This document shows, piece by piece, positions 1 to 8,081 of a stretch of 64,000 bases of DNA. Every line of letters begins with the position of its first letter. Positions within the stretch are counted from its first letter, which is position 1. The position numbers and the translations under genes were made by a program. The stretch spans positions 1 through 64,000 of the forward strand of contig NZ_FMCQ01000008.1 of the NCBI RefSeq assembly GCF_900091605.1, read 5' to 3'. The DNA comes from Micromonospora tulbaghiae. Its GTDB lineage: Bacteria > Actinomycetota > Actinomycetes > Mycobacteriales > Micromonosporaceae. The notes beneath the pieces were generated by a model. The model had not been told where the DNA came from and made no database searches. It saw only the letters and a list, made by a program, of their open reading frames with translations.

Positions 1-241
1 CCTTCTTCGTCGCCGCGATGATCGCCTTCACGTTGGCGGTCTGCTCGTCGTTCAGGTCGATGTGGGACTGGGTGCCCTGCACACCGTGCGGGATCAGCTT
101 GTCACCCTGCACGCTAACGCTGACCGGCTTGGCGCTGGCCGTGGTGTCGGCCGCGTGAGCGGCGACCGGGCCGGCGAACACGCCACCGGTGAAGGCCAGA
201 CCAGCGATACCCAGGATGCTCTTCCGCAGGATCGTGTTCAT
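1..241 (-). CDS. Secreted protein of unknown function, N-terminal part
   Basis: The first 80 residues are present; the rest lies beyond the left edge. It starts MNTILRKSILGIAGLAFTGG, a Sec signal peptide with basic n-region, hydrophobic core and an AHA-A-type cleavage site near residue 30. The mature part begins with a Lys/Val-rich stretch and then the segment HGVQGTQSHIDLNDEQ followed by a helical NVKAIIAATKK. I recall similar Micromonosporaceae exported proteins that continue into a lysozyme-like or peptidoglycan-associated fold, but that part is not visible here, so no function is assigned. Its upstream region (242-690) carries degenerate tandem repeats. Confidence 0.75.
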   Translation of the reverse strand, partial: MNTILRKSILGIAGLAFTGGVFAGPVAAHAADTTASAKPVSVSVQGDKLIPHGVQGTQSHIDLNDEQTANVKAIIAATKK

Positions 242-371
242 GAGGGGGCTCCATTCGGGGGATCGACGCCCACACCGACGGGGGCCGGCGCGGGTGCGAG
301 CACCGTCAGGCGCTCAAAAAGTCTTCGAGGGGGGATCTCGGCTGCTCGCGGGGCAGGGGGTGCCTCGTCGC

Positions 372-533
372 GACGCCGGAAGCATGTCCAACGACCCGCC
401 ACCCGGCATCATTCCCGGGCTCACGCCGCCAGGGGAGCAGCGCGGGGGTTCACGTCGTCGGAACCGTGTTCAACGACCAGCCCGCCGGGATGATTCCCTG
501 CGGCTCACGTCGCCGGAACCGTGTTCAACGACC
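372..533. repeat. Three degenerate copies of a 25-bp repeat
   Basis: Copies are at 372-396, 454-478 and 509-533. The second and third differ at one position and share the core CGGAACCGTGTTCAACGACC; the first is more diverged. The stretch between copies two and three (ATGATTCCCTGCGGCTCACG) is echoed after copy one (ATCATTCCCGGGCTCACG), so the underlying unit is about 55 bp. It lies 130-290 bp upstream of the secreted protein start, so a regulatory role is possible but unproven. Confidence 0.7.
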
Positions 534-689
534 GACAGCCCGCGGCTGTTCCCGCAGGCAGCGCGCCTCTTGCGCGGCTCGGCTGATGCTCGGTCGTTCA
601 CCCGGTTACAACGCCACCCACCCGCCGACGATTCCGCCGTCAGAGTGCCGCCCACCACCCCCGAAACGGACACCACACCACCCCGCGCC

Positions 690-750
690 GTCGATCATGA
701 GGTTGGCGGCGACAAAACGGGCACCGGCCGCCGCCAACCTCATGATCGAC
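690..750. repeat. Family B palindrome, copy 1
   Basis: A perfect 22-bp inverted repeat (arms 690-711 and 729-750) with core GATCATGAGGTTGGCGGCG and a 17-nt loop. The reverse complement of the loop is nearly identical to the loop of copy 2 at 34750-34808. The two sites are therefore homologous elements inserted in opposite orientations, not chance hairpins. Confidence 0.85.
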
Positions 751-773
751 GCGGCCGGGCTGGGCCGCCCTGC

Positions 774-844
774 GCGATCTTGCACTTGGAGCCCACCGAA
801 TGCCCGGTTGGCGAGGTTTGCGGGGTGCCAAAGTGCAAGATCGC
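774..844. repeat. Family A palindrome, copy 1
   Basis: Perfect 14-bp arms GCGATCTTGCACTT at 774-787 and AAGTGCAAGATCGC at 831-844 flank a 43-nt interior. Its reverse complement aligns along most of its length, interior included, with copy 2 at 921-994. It therefore belongs to the same family in inverted orientation. Confidence 0.85.
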
Positions 845-920
845 CGAGCCCGGAAGGAGACCAGGACGGTCATGACTCGCCGCCCATAAGAGCTGCGACA
901 AAGATCCCCGCAACCCGATC

Positions 921-994
921 GGCGATCTTGGAGTTGTGGCACCTCGCAAACTTCGCGAAAAGGGCAAGGTGGGCGCCACGACTGCAAGATCGGC
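921..994. repeat. Family A palindrome, copy 2
   Basis: Imperfect arms GCGATCTTGGAGTTGTGGC on the left and GCCACGACTGCAAGATCGGC on the right. The interior shares GGCACCTCGCAAAC with the reverse complement of copy 1. Together copies 1 and 2 make a large inverted arrangement spanning 774-994. Confidence 0.75.
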
Positions 995-1065
995 GAGGTC
1001 CACGCTCCAGCGGAGCAGCGACGGGCAGGGCTGAACGGTGAGCGCGTGAGGCGACGCGCAGGCCG

Positions 1066-1153
1066 CGGAGCGCCGGAGCGCCGGAGCGTCGGAGCGTCGG
1101 AGCGTCGGAGCGTCGGAGCGTCGGAGCGTCGGAGCGTCGGAGCGTCGGAGCGA
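1066..1153. repeat. 8-bp microsatellite, 11 tandem units
   Basis: The unit CGGAGCGT is repeated head to tail 11 times over 88 bp. The first two copies read CGGAGCGC and the last CGGAGCGA; the eight in the middle are identical. Such purity points to recent slippage or copy-number change. It is not inside a credible gene. Confidence 0.95.
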
Positions 1154-1172
1154 ACGGATCATGGAAGGAAAG

Positions 1173-1188
1173 GGCCCTCATAAGGGCC
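1173..1188 (-). terminator. Hairpin after the response-regulator gene
   Basis: GGCCCT (1173-1178) pairs with AGGGCC (1183-1188) across a 4-nt loop. Read on the minus strand, the direction of the operon, the hairpin is followed by the pyrimidine tract CTTTCCTTCC. It lies about 55 bp after the stop codon of the upstream regulator gene. Confidence 0.6.
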
Positions 1189-1241
1189 GAAATCTTCCAA
1201 GATCTGCCACGGTCACCCTCGCCGGACGGACCCCGGGCCGG

Positions 1242-1925
1242 TTACGGCTCGAACTTGTAGCCCAGGCCCCGGACCGTGACGATGTAGCGCGGCGCGGACG
1301 GCTCCGGCTCGATCTTGGAGCGCAGCCGCTTCACGTGCACGTCGAGCGTCTTGGTGTCGCCCACATAGTCGGCACCCCAGACCCGGTCGATCAACTGGCC
1401 GCGGGTGAGCACCCGCCCGGCGTTGCGCAGCAGCAGCTCCAGCAGTTCGAACTCCTTGAGCGGGAGTTGCACCCCGGCGCCGCCGACTGTCACCACGTGC
1501 CGTTCGATGTCCATCCGGACCGGGCCGGCGGCGAGCGTCGGCACGCCCGTCTCGTTCGACTCGGCGCTCTGCCGCCGCAGCACCGCCCGGATCCGGGCGA
1601 CCAGTTCGCGCGGCGAGTACGGCTTGGTCACGTAGTCGTCGGCGCCGATCTCCAGGCCGACCACCTTGTCGATCTCGCTGTCCCGCGCCGTGACCATGAT
1701 GATCGGCACGCGCGAGCGCTGGCGGAGCTGCCGGCAGACCTCGGTGCCGGACATCTCCGGCAGCATCAGGTCGAGCAGCACGATGTCGGCGCCGGTCCGG
1801 TCGAACTCGGTGAGGGCGGCGGGGCCCGTCGCGGCGACGGAGACCTCGAACCCCTCCTTGCGGAGCATGTAGGACAGGGCGTCGGAGAACGACTCCTCGT
1901 CCTCGACCACCAGTACGCGGCTCAA
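1242..1925 (-). CDS. regX3: OmpR-family response regulator, RegX3/PhoP type
   Basis: A 227-residue regulator with an N-terminal receiver domain (about 1-115). Visible are acidic residues D9 and E10, phospho-acceptor D52, T79 and K101. A C-terminal winged-helix DNA-binding domain (about 130-225) ends in the typical VRGLGYKFEP. It lies directly downstream of its sensor kinase with a 21-bp gap. In actinomycetes this pair senses phosphate limitation through the Pst/PhoU system and binds GTTCACC direct repeats; such repeats occur three times in this window. The Streptomyces name would be phoP and the mycobacterial name regX3. Family assignment is firm; regulon assignment is inferred from context. 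Confidence 0.93.
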   Translation of the reverse strand: MSRVLVVEDEESFSDALSYMLRKEGFEVSVAATGPAALTEFDRTGADIVLLDLMLPEMSGTEVCRQLRQRSRVPIIMVTARDSEIDKVVGLEIGADDYVTKPYSPRELVARIRAVLRRQSAESNETGVPTLAAGPVRMDIERHVVTVGGAGVQLPLKEFELLELLLRNAGRVLTRGQLIDRVWGADYVGDTKTLDVHVKRLRSKIEPEPSAPRYIVTVRGLGYKFEP

Positions 1926-1946
1926 CGGGTGTTTCCTTTCCTGTGG

Positions 1947-3239
1947 TCAGACCTGCCGGAGCTCGGCCGGGCCGGCCTCGATCCCAGCGGAGGCGAGTGT
2001 CGTCTCCAGGTCGTCCGGGGGGCGTGCGGGCAACCGGAGGGTGAACGTCGACCCTCCACCAAGGGTGCTCGACACTTCCACCCGGCCGCCATGGTTGCTG
2101 GCGATGTGCTTGACGATGGCCAGGCCCAGGCCGGTGCCGCCGGTCGCCCGGGAGCGGGCCTGGTCGGCCCGGTAGAACCGCTCGAAGATCCGGTCGACCT
2201 CGTTCGGGGCGATGCCGATGCCCTGGTCGGCCACGGCGATCTCGACGTGTTCCTCGGTGCCTGTGACTGTCACCCGGACCGTGGTGTCCTCGCCGGAGTA
2301 GGTGATCGCGTTCTCCACCAGGTTCGCGACCGCTGTGGCGAGTTGGCTGTCGCTGCCGTACACGGTCAGGCCCCGCTGCCCGCCGACGGCGATCTCCACC
2401 CGGCGGGCGGTGGCGGCGGTGCGGGTCCGGTCGACGACCTCGGCGAGCACCCAGTCCACCGAGACCGGCTCGGGGGCGGGCTGCGGTTCGGCGCCCTGAA
2501 GACGGGTCAGTTCCAGCAGCTCCTGCACCAGGCGGCCGAGCCGGGTCGACTCGTGCTGGATCCGCTCGGCGAACCGCCGCGCGGCCACCAGGTCCTCGGA
2601 CAGGTCGGGCGCGCCGCCGGCAGCCGGCTCGGTGGCGTCGACGAGCGCCTCGGCGAGCAGTTGCAGCGCGCCGATCGGCGTCTTCAGCTCGTGGCTGACG
2701 TTCGCCACGAAGTCCCGGCGTACCCGCGCGAGACGGTGCGACTCGGTGACGTCCACCGCCTCGATCGAGATGTAGCCGGAGCCCAGTCCCATCGCCCGCA
2801 GGTGTACGCCGAGCGGGTTGTCCCCGCCGCCGTCGCGGCCCCGCGGCAGGTCCAGCTCGATCTCGCGCCGCACGCCCGTGCGGCGGACCTGCCCGGCGAG
2901 GGTACGGATCAACGGGTGCGCCGCGATCGACCCCGGCGTCGCCCCGGTACGGAGCAGACCCATCGCCCGGGCGGCCGGGTTCACCAGCACCGGCACGTCG
3001 TCCGGGCCGAGCACCACCACACCTGCCCGCAGCGAGTCGATCGTCTTGCGGCCGAGCCCGGATAGGCCCCCCTGCTGGTCGTCCGGAATCGTCGTCCTCC
3101 CTGCGTCACGACGGAGGCTCCCGCCGCCCCGCGACGCCCGGCGGCGCCGCCATTCGTCAACGGGTCCGGACAGCAGCGCCCCGGCGACCAGCCCGGTCAC
3201 CAGCGCTCCGGCCACCACGGCGGCCACCGCCCATTCCAC
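1947..3239 (-). CDS. senX3: Phosphate-sensing histidine kinase, SenX3/PhoR type
   Basis: A 430-residue membrane kinase. It has one N-terminal transmembrane helix (about 2-24), a PAS-like region (about 65-165) and a dimerisation/phosphoacceptor helix with H183 in FVANVSHELKTPIG. The HATPase domain carries N (NLVENAITYSGED), G1 (DQGIGIA), F (ERFYRADQARS) and G2 (TGGTGLGLAIVKH) boxes. It lies upstream of and in operon with the response regulator and is divergent from phoU. In this family PhoU and the Pst transporter set kinase activity, and both are encoded in the window. The start is within 200 bp of PHO-box-like repeats, so autoregulation is likely. Confidence 0.93.
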   Translation of the reverse strand: MEWAVAAVVAGALVTGLVAGALLSGPVDEWRRRRASRGGGSLRRDAGRTTIPDDQQGGLSGLGRKTIDSLRAGVVVLGPDDVPVLVNPAARAMGLLRTGATPGSIAAHPLIRTLAGQVRRTGVRREIELDLPRGRDGGGDNPLGVHLRAMGLGSGYISIEAVDVTESHRLARVRRDFVANVSHELKTPIGALQLLAEALVDATEPAAGGAPDLSEDLVAARRFAERIQHESTRLGRLVQELLELTRLQGAEPQPAPEPVSVDWVLAEVVDRTRTAATARRVEIAVGGQRGLTVYGSDSQLATAVANLVENAITYSGEDTTVRVTVTGTEEHVEIAVADQGIGIAPNEVDRIFERFYRADQARSRATGGTGLGLAIVKHIASNHGGRVEVSSTLGGGSTFTLRLPARPPDDLETTLASAGIEAGPAELRQV

Positions 3240-3311
3240 CCGGCGATCGTAGGGTCATTGTTAACCCGGGGATCGGGCACAAAGGGACGAACCACTCTCG
3301 CTTTCGGCAAA

Positions 3312-3350
3312 GTTCACCTGCGGGCCCCGCGTCGTTCATCCGCGTTCACC
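3312..3350 (+). promoter_or_regulatory. PHO-box-like repeats in the senX3/phoU divergent region
   Basis: GTTCACCTGCG at 3312 and GTTCATCCGCG at 3334 are exactly two 11-bp units apart, with a third GTTCACC at 3344. These resemble the 11-bp direct repeats bound by PhoP in Streptomyces. The position between the divergent kinase and phoU genes matches the known bidirectional PHO-box arrangement of phoRP-phoU. Binding is inferred. Confidence 0.7.
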
Positions 3351-3439
3351 CTGGTGCAGGCCGTTCGGCCTAGCGTGGGGCGCGCACCTGCTCCTGCCGT
3401 ACCCCTCGGGGTCGCGGCCACCGACCTCAGGAAGTGACG

Positions 3440-4084
3440 ATGCGCGACGAGTTCCGGGCCGACCTGCAGATTGTCAGCCAGTTGCTGGTGGACATGGCCG
3501 AGGCGGTACGCGCGGCCATGCGGCAGGCCACGAAGGGTCTGCTGACCGCCGACCGGACGGCCGCCGAGACGGTGATCGCGCGGGACGCCGAGATCGACGA
3601 GCTGTACCGGCACGTGGAGGAGCGGGTCTGCGACCTGCTGGCTCGGCAGGCGCCGGTCGCCTCCGACCTGCGCGCCATGATCACCGCCCTGCACGTGGCC
3701 GCCGACCTGGAGCGGATGGGCGACCTGGCCGACCACGTGGCCAAGACGGCGCTGCGGCGGCACCCCTCGCCGGCCGTCCCGGCGGAGCTGCGGCCGGTCT
3801 TCACCGACATGGCCGGGATCGCCGACCGGATGGCCGAGAAGATCGGGTCCGTGCTGGCCAAGCCGGACGCCGACGTGGCTGCCGAACTGGACGGCGACGA
3901 CGACGCGATGGACGACCTGCACAGGAGCCTGTTCGGCGTGCTGCTCGGCGACGACTGGCCGTACGGGGTGGAGACGGCGATCGACGCCACGCTGCTGGGC
4001 CGCTTCTACGAGCGCTTCGCCGACCACGCGGTGAACGCGGGCGAGCACGTGGTCTACCTGATCACCGGTTCGACGTCCGGCTGA
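3440..4084 (+). CDS. phoU: Phosphate signalling protein PhoU
   Basis: 214 residues, starting MRDEFRADLQIVSQLLVDMA; all-helical with two PhoU repeats. The metal-binding signature of the second helix pair is seen in LERMGDLADHVAKTA and again in RFYERFADHAVNAGEHV, the paired E/D-xxR-xxD-H motifs of the family. PhoU couples the Pst transporter to the sensor kinase and represses the Pho response when phosphate is plentiful. The ATG at 3440 was chosen over an upstream GTG at 3434 because AGGAAG sits at proper spacing. It is divergent from senX3 and convergent with gpmA. Confidence 0.95.
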   Translation: MRDEFRADLQIVSQLLVDMAEAVRAAMRQATKGLLTADRTAAETVIARDAEIDELYRHVEERVCDLLARQAPVASDLRAMITALHVAADLERMGDLADHVAKTALRRHPSPAVPAELRPVFTDMAGIADRMAEKIGSVLAKPDADVAAELDGDDDAMDDLHRSLFGVLLGDDWPYGVETAIDATLLGRFYERFADHAVNAGEHVVYLITGSTSG

Positions 4085-4089
4085 GAACC

Positions 4090-4124
4090 GTGGGCGGGGC
4101 CGCCTCGGGGGAGGCCCCGCCCAC
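4090..4124. terminator. Bidirectional hairpin between phoU and gpmA
   Basis: A perfect 12-bp stem, GTGGGCGGGGCC (4090-4101) with GGCCCCGCCCAC (4113-4124) and an 11-nt loop, fills the 46-bp gap between the two convergent genes. There is no T-run on either side, typical of high-GC actinomycete terminators. Confidence 0.8.
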
Positions 4125-4130
4125 GCCGTC

Positions 4131-4898
4131 TCAGCGGCCCTGGTTGGCGACCGCGGCAGCGGCGGCCTTGGCCGCCGCCGGGTCCAGGTACGTCCCGCCG
4201 AGCACCTGCGGGCGCAGGTCGGCGTCCAGGTCGTAGCGCAGCGGGATGCCGGTCGGGATGTTCAGCTTGGCGATCGCCTCGTCGGAGATCTGGTCGAGGT
4301 GCTTGACCAGGGCTCGCAGCGAGTTGCCGTGCGCGGCGACCAGCACGGTACGGCCGGCCAGGATGTCCGGCACGATCGAGTCGTACCAGTAGGGCAGCAT
4401 CCGTTCGACGACGTCCTTCAGGCACTCGGTGCGCGGCATCAGCTCGGTCGGCAGCAGCGCGTACCGGGGGTCGCCGACCTGGGACCACTCGTCCGCGTCG
4501 TCGATCGGCGGCGGCGGCGTGTCGTACGACCGGCGCCAGAGCATGAACTGCTCCTCGCCGTACTCGTCGAGGGTCTGCTTCTTGTCCTTGCCCTGCAGGG
4601 CGCCGTAGTGACGCTCGTTGAGCCGCCACGACCGGCGCACCGCGATCCAGTGCCGGTCGGCGGCGTTCAGCGCCAGCTCGGCGGTGCGGATCGCCCGGCG
4701 CATCAGGCTCGTGTGCACCACGTCCGGCAGCAGGTCGTGCTCGCGCAGCAGCTCGCCGCCGCGCCGCGCCTCGGTCTCCCCCTTGGCGGTCAGGTCGACG
4801 TCGACCCAGCCGGTGAAGAGGTTCTTGGCGTTCCAGTCGCTCTCGCCGTGCCGCAGCAGGACCAGCGTCCCGACGGTGGGCCCCTCGCTCGCAGTCAT
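4131..4898 (-). CDS. gpmA: 2,3-bisphosphoglycerate-dependent phosphoglycerate mutase
   Basis: 255 residues. The catalytic RHGESDWN motif places the phosphohistidine at H17. Also present are the family blocks [18 protein letters not shown] and a second catalytic histidine in [18 protein letters not shown]. It interconverts 3- and 2-phosphoglycerate in glycolysis. The start at 4898 (MTASEGP) is supported by an AGGAT ribosome site and by family length; an ATG three codons earlier lacks spacing for it. Linkage of gpm to senX3-regX3 is also seen in Mycobacterium. Confidence 0.95.
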   Translation of the reverse strand: MTASEGPTVGTLVLLRHGESDWNAKNLFTGWVDVDLTAKGETEARRGGELLREHDLLPDVVHTSLMRRAIRTAELALNAADRHWIAVRRSWRLNERHYGALQGKDKKQTLDEYGEEQFMLWRRSYDTPPPPIDDADEWSQVGDPRYALLPTELMPRTECLKDVVERMLPYWYDSIVPDILAGRTVLVAAHGNSLRALVKHLDQISDEAIAKLNIPTGIPLRYDLDADLRPQVLGGTYLDPAAAKAAAAAVANQGR

Positions 4899-5050
4899 GC
4901 CGATCATCCTGCCGTACCGGCCGGGCGGACACGCGGCGACCTGTGGTGACGACCACCACGTGGAAAACCTGATGACCACGGCTCCGGCCCGGCACTAGGT
5001 TGTAAGGCGTTCTGAACGGGCCGGTCATTACCAAAAACGGGGGCGTCGGG

Positions 5051-6376
5051 ATGCGGACGGTGCGAGGCTGGTTCCAGGACACGGCCGGTGGCCTGCCACG
5101 GACGTTCTGGTACCTCTGGGCCGGCACGCTGATCAACCGGCTCGGCTCGTTCGTCCTGATCTTCCTGGCCATCTACCTGACCCAGGAACGCGGCTTCTCG
5201 GCCTCCCAGGCCGGTCTGGTGATCGGCCTCTGGGGCGCCGGCGGCGCGGTCGGCACCACCATCGGCGGCACCCTGACCGACCGCTGGGGGCGGCGGCCCA
5301 CGCTGCTCACCGCGCACGTCGGCGCCGCGGGCATGATGATCGCGCTGGGCCTCGCCCGTCCGCTGTGGGCGGTCGCAGTGGGCGCGCTGCTGCTCGGCGC
5401 GTTCACCGAGGCGGCCCGGCCCGCCTTCGGCGCGATGATGGTCGACGTGGTGCCGGACAAGGACCGGCTGCGCGCCTTCTCGCTCAACTACTGGGCCATC
5501 AACCTCGGCTTCGCCTGCGCGGCCGTGCTCGCCGGCTTCGCCGCCCAGGGCAGCTACCTGCTGCTGTTCCTGGTGAACGCGACCACCACGCTGGTGACCG
5601 CGCTGATCATCTTTGCCAAGGTCGGCGAGACCCGCGGCCCGGTCACAGTGCTCCCCGCCAAGGGCATGCCGGCGCCGCCCGGCGCGCTGCGCACCATCCT
5701 CGCCGACCGGGTGTTCCTCGGCTTCGTCGCGCTCAACCTGCTCGCCGCGCTGGTGTTCCTCCAGCACATCTCGATGCTGCCGATCGCCATGGGCGACTCC
5801 GGGCTCAGCCCGGCCACCTACGGCTCGGTGATCGCACTCAACGGCGTGCTCATCGTGTTCGGCCAGCTCTTCGTACCCCGGCTCATCAAGGGCCGCAGCC
5901 GCTCGCACGTGCTGGCGCTCGCGTCGCTGGTGATGGGCGCCGGATTCGGGCTCACCGCGCTCGCCGACACGGTCTGGCTCTACGGCCTGACCGTGCTGAT
6001 CTGGACCGTCGGCGAGATGCTCAACTCGCCGTCGAACGCCACCCTGATCGCGGAGCTGTCCCCGGCCGCGCTGCGTGGCCGCTACCAGGGCGTCTTCTCG
6101 CTGTCCTGGCAGCTCGCCGGCGCCGCCGCGCCGATCCTCGGCGGCCTGACGCGCGAGCACGCCGGCAACAGCGCGCTCTGGCTCGGCTGTGCGGGCATCG
6201 GCGTCGTGGCGGCGATCGCCCACCTGATCTCCGGGCCGGCCCGGGAGCGCCGCGCGGTCGCGCTGCGCGCCGTGGGCACGCCCGTCACGCCGGTCACCGC
6301 CACCGCCGCCCCGGCGCCCGAGGCGGCCGAGGCCGCGGCGACCGCACCCGCCGACCCGGTCCGCGCCGGTTCCTGA
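5051..6376 (+). CDS. MFS transporter (DHA1-type), first of a tandem pair
   Basis: 441 residues with about 12 predicted membrane helices. The cytoplasmic loop 2-3 carries the MFS signature GGTLTDRWGRRPTLL, and a long Ala/Pro-rich tail follows the last helix. It resembles H+-coupled drug or metabolite exporters. The substrate cannot be told from sequence. It is a close paralogue of the next gene: both open with a W-x-D-TAGGLP-TFWYLW block. It is divergent from gpmA, with its promoter region in 4899-5050. Confidence 0.88.
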   Translation: MRTVRGWFQDTAGGLPRTFWYLWAGTLINRLGSFVLIFLAIYLTQERGFSASQAGLVIGLWGAGGAVGTTIGGTLTDRWGRRPTLLTAHVGAAGMMIALGLARPLWAVAVGALLLGAFTEAARPAFGAMMVDVVPDKDRLRAFSLNYWAINLGFACAAVLAGFAAQGSYLLLFLVNATTTLVTALIIFAKVGETRGPVTVLPAKGMPAPPGALRTILADRVFLGFVALNLLAALVFLQHISMLPIAMGDSGLSPATYGSVIALNGVLIVFGQLFVPRLIKGRSRSHVLALASLVMGAGFGLTALADTVWLYGLTVLIWTVGEMLNSPSNATLIAELSPAALRGRYQGVFSLSWQLAGAAAPILGGLTREHAGNSALWLGCAGIGVVAAIAHLISGPARERRAVALRAVGTPVTPVTATAAPAPEAAEAAATAPADPVRAGS

Positions 6377-6456
6377 GTACGCCCCGGCGCGACCGCACCG
6401 AGGCGGGTGGATACGGTACGGGACGGAATCGGTAAGGAAACCTTCCTGGAGGACGG

Positions 6457-7707
6457 GTGCGCGGCCTGCGGCGCTGGTGGGACGACACGGCCGGCGGACT
6501 GCCGGCCACGTTCTGGTACCTCTGGTCCGGCCTGCTGATCAACCGGGCCGGCGCGTTCGCGCTGCTGTTCCTGTCGCTCTACCTGACCGCCGCGCGGGGC
6601 GCCCCGCCCTCGCTGGCCGGGTTGGTGGTCGGCGCGTACGGGATCGGTGGCGCGGCCGGGACGCTGCTCGGCGGCGTGCTGGCCGACCGGTGGGGACGGC
6701 GGGCCACCCTGCTCGCCGCCCACCTCGCCGCCGCCGGGCTGATGGCGGCACTGGCGTTCAGCACGCACCTGGCGGTGATCGCCGTACTCGCCACGCTGGT
6801 CGGGGTGGCGCACTCGATGCCCAGCCCGGCGTTCGTGGCCGCCATCGTGGACGTGGTGCCGGAGGCCCGCCGCTCCCGCGCGTTCAACCTCCAGTTCTGG
6901 GCGTTCAACCTGGGCATGGCGGTGGCCTCGCTGCTGGCCGGTCTGCTCGCCGAGGCCAGCTTCGTGGCGCTGTTCCTGGTCGACGCCGCTGCCACGCTGA
7001 CGGCGGCGGTGGTGATCGCGCTGAAGGTGCCGGAGACGCTCACCCGGCGGCCCGCGCTCACGCCGCGGGCGGTGGCAGGACGCCGTCCCGGGCTGCACAC
7101 CGCGCTCACCGACCGCACGTTCCTGGTGTTCGTCGCGCTGACGTTTCTGCTGGCCGTGCTGACCATGCAGACCTCCACGATCATGCCGCTGGCGATGCGC
7201 GCGGACGGTCTGCGCCCGTCGGCGTACGGGCTGGTGGTGGCGCTCGGCGGCGCGCTGATCGTAGTCGGGCAGCTGTTCGTGCCCCGGCTCATCGAGCCGT
7301 ACCGCAAGTCGACCGTGCTGGCCGTCTCCACCGGCCTGATGGCGCTCGGGTTCGGCGCGCTCACAGTCGCCGACGGGTTGCCGCTCTACCTCGGTGCCGC
7401 GGTGGTCTGGACGATCGGGCAGATGCTCGCCGCGCCGCCGAACGCACAGATCAACGCGGACCTCGCGCCGCCCGAACTGCGCGCCCGATACCAGTCGGTG
7501 TTCTACCTGACGTTCCCGGCCGCGTCGTTCGTGGCGCCGGCGCTCGGCGGGCTCAGCCTGGAACGCCTGGGCGAGCGGCACTGGCTGGTGGTGGGCGCAC
7601 TCGGCCTGGTGGCCGCGGCCGGGCATCTGCTCGCCGGGCCGCGCCGGGAGCGGCGGGTGGCCGCGCTGCGGGCTGCGGCCGCGGAACCGGTCAAGTCCGC
7701 CCGCTGA
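6457..7707 (+). CDS. MFS transporter (DHA1-type), second of a tandem pair
   Basis: 416 residues, GTG start preceded by GGAGGACGG. About 12 membrane helices; loop 2-3 motif GGVLADRWGRRATLL; conserved MADG/LRPSAYGLV block matching GDSGLSPATYGSV in the upstream paralogue. The pair is colinear with an 80-bp gap, so it is probably one transcription unit arising by tandem duplication. It ends before a strong hairpin. Export of small molecules is the family role; substrate unknown. Confidence 0.88.
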   Translation: MRGLRRWWDDTAGGLPATFWYLWSGLLINRAGAFALLFLSLYLTAARGAPPSLAGLVVGAYGIGGAAGTLLGGVLADRWGRRATLLAAHLAAAGLMAALAFSTHLAVIAVLATLVGVAHSMPSPAFVAAIVDVVPEARRSRAFNLQFWAFNLGMAVASLLAGLLAEASFVALFLVDAAATLTAAVVIALKVPETLTRRPALTPRAVAGRRPGLHTALTDRTFLVFVALTFLLAVLTMQTSTIMPLAMRADGLRPSAYGLVVALGGALIVVGQLFVPRLIEPYRKSTVLAVSTGLMALGFGALTVADGLPLYLGAAVVWTIGQMLAAPPNAQINADLAPPELRARYQSVFYLTFPAASFVAPALGGLSLERLGERHWLVVGALGLVAAAGHLLAGPRRERRVAALRAAAAEPVKSAR

Positions 7708-7722
7708 GGGGAGACAACGGCA

Positions 7723-7758
7723 GAGCGCCCACCCCGACCCCCGTCGAGATGGGCGCTC
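7723..7758 (+). terminator. Hairpin after the MFS pair
   Basis: GAGCGCCCA (7723-7731) pairs with TGGGCGCTC (7750-7758) across an 18-nt loop, 16 bp after the stop codon. It likely ends the tandem MFS transcript. Confidence 0.7.
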
Positions 7759-8081
7759 ATACCGTACGCCCGGCGGCGGCGGGCGACACTCACCCCCGTA
7801 AGCGTCGCCCGCTCGCGCCGCCGGTTCCACGGGCGGCACCGTCCCCCAACGGTGTGCTCCACCCGATCTTCGCGTCTCGCCTGCGCGGATCTGATCGATC
7901 CACCGCTCCCCCGAACGAAAACAAGCGTGACGCGGTGCAATAAAGTTAGTTCGCCCGGATTCCGGATTCAACCCAGAACGCTGTCTTGCCCGTCACAGCA
8001 CCCGTGTCGGAAACCCGGCTGTCCGTGCCGTCGTCCCTGGAATGGCAAACACGGGGTTCCCGTCGGCCATTCCCGCAAACC
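7759..8081. other. Intergenic region between convergent MFS and histone-like genes
   Basis: No gene was found in this roughly 320-bp gap. A second hairpin, GCGGGCGAC (7779-7787) with GTCGCCCGC (7804-7812), may act with the one at 7723-7758. A lower-GC patch around 7915-7950 (AACAAGCG ... CAATAAAGTTAG) has no feature I can name. Confidence 0.6.

Larger units (their letters stand above)
242..1241. other. Gene-free, repeat-dense intergenic island
   Basis: No credible gene lies here; open frames in this stretch have repeat-driven, low-complexity translations. It holds three degenerate copies of a short repeat, one family-B palindrome, two family-A palindromes in opposite orientations, an 11-copy 8-bp microsatellite and a terminator hairpin for the response-regulator gene. 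Each is listed separately. It separates the secreted protein gene from the two-component operon, both transcribed leftwards. Confidence 0.8.

Noticed and set aside
242-1241. Small proteins encoded in the repeat island
   Set aside because: Translations are repeat-driven and low in complexity (for example runs of RRSDAPTL), with no ribosome site or similarity to known proteins.
1161-3065. A 634-codon plus-strand open frame across the two-component operon
   Set aside because: It is the antisense shadow of regX3 and senX3, whose domains are complete and in another frame. High-GC DNA gives long spurious frames.
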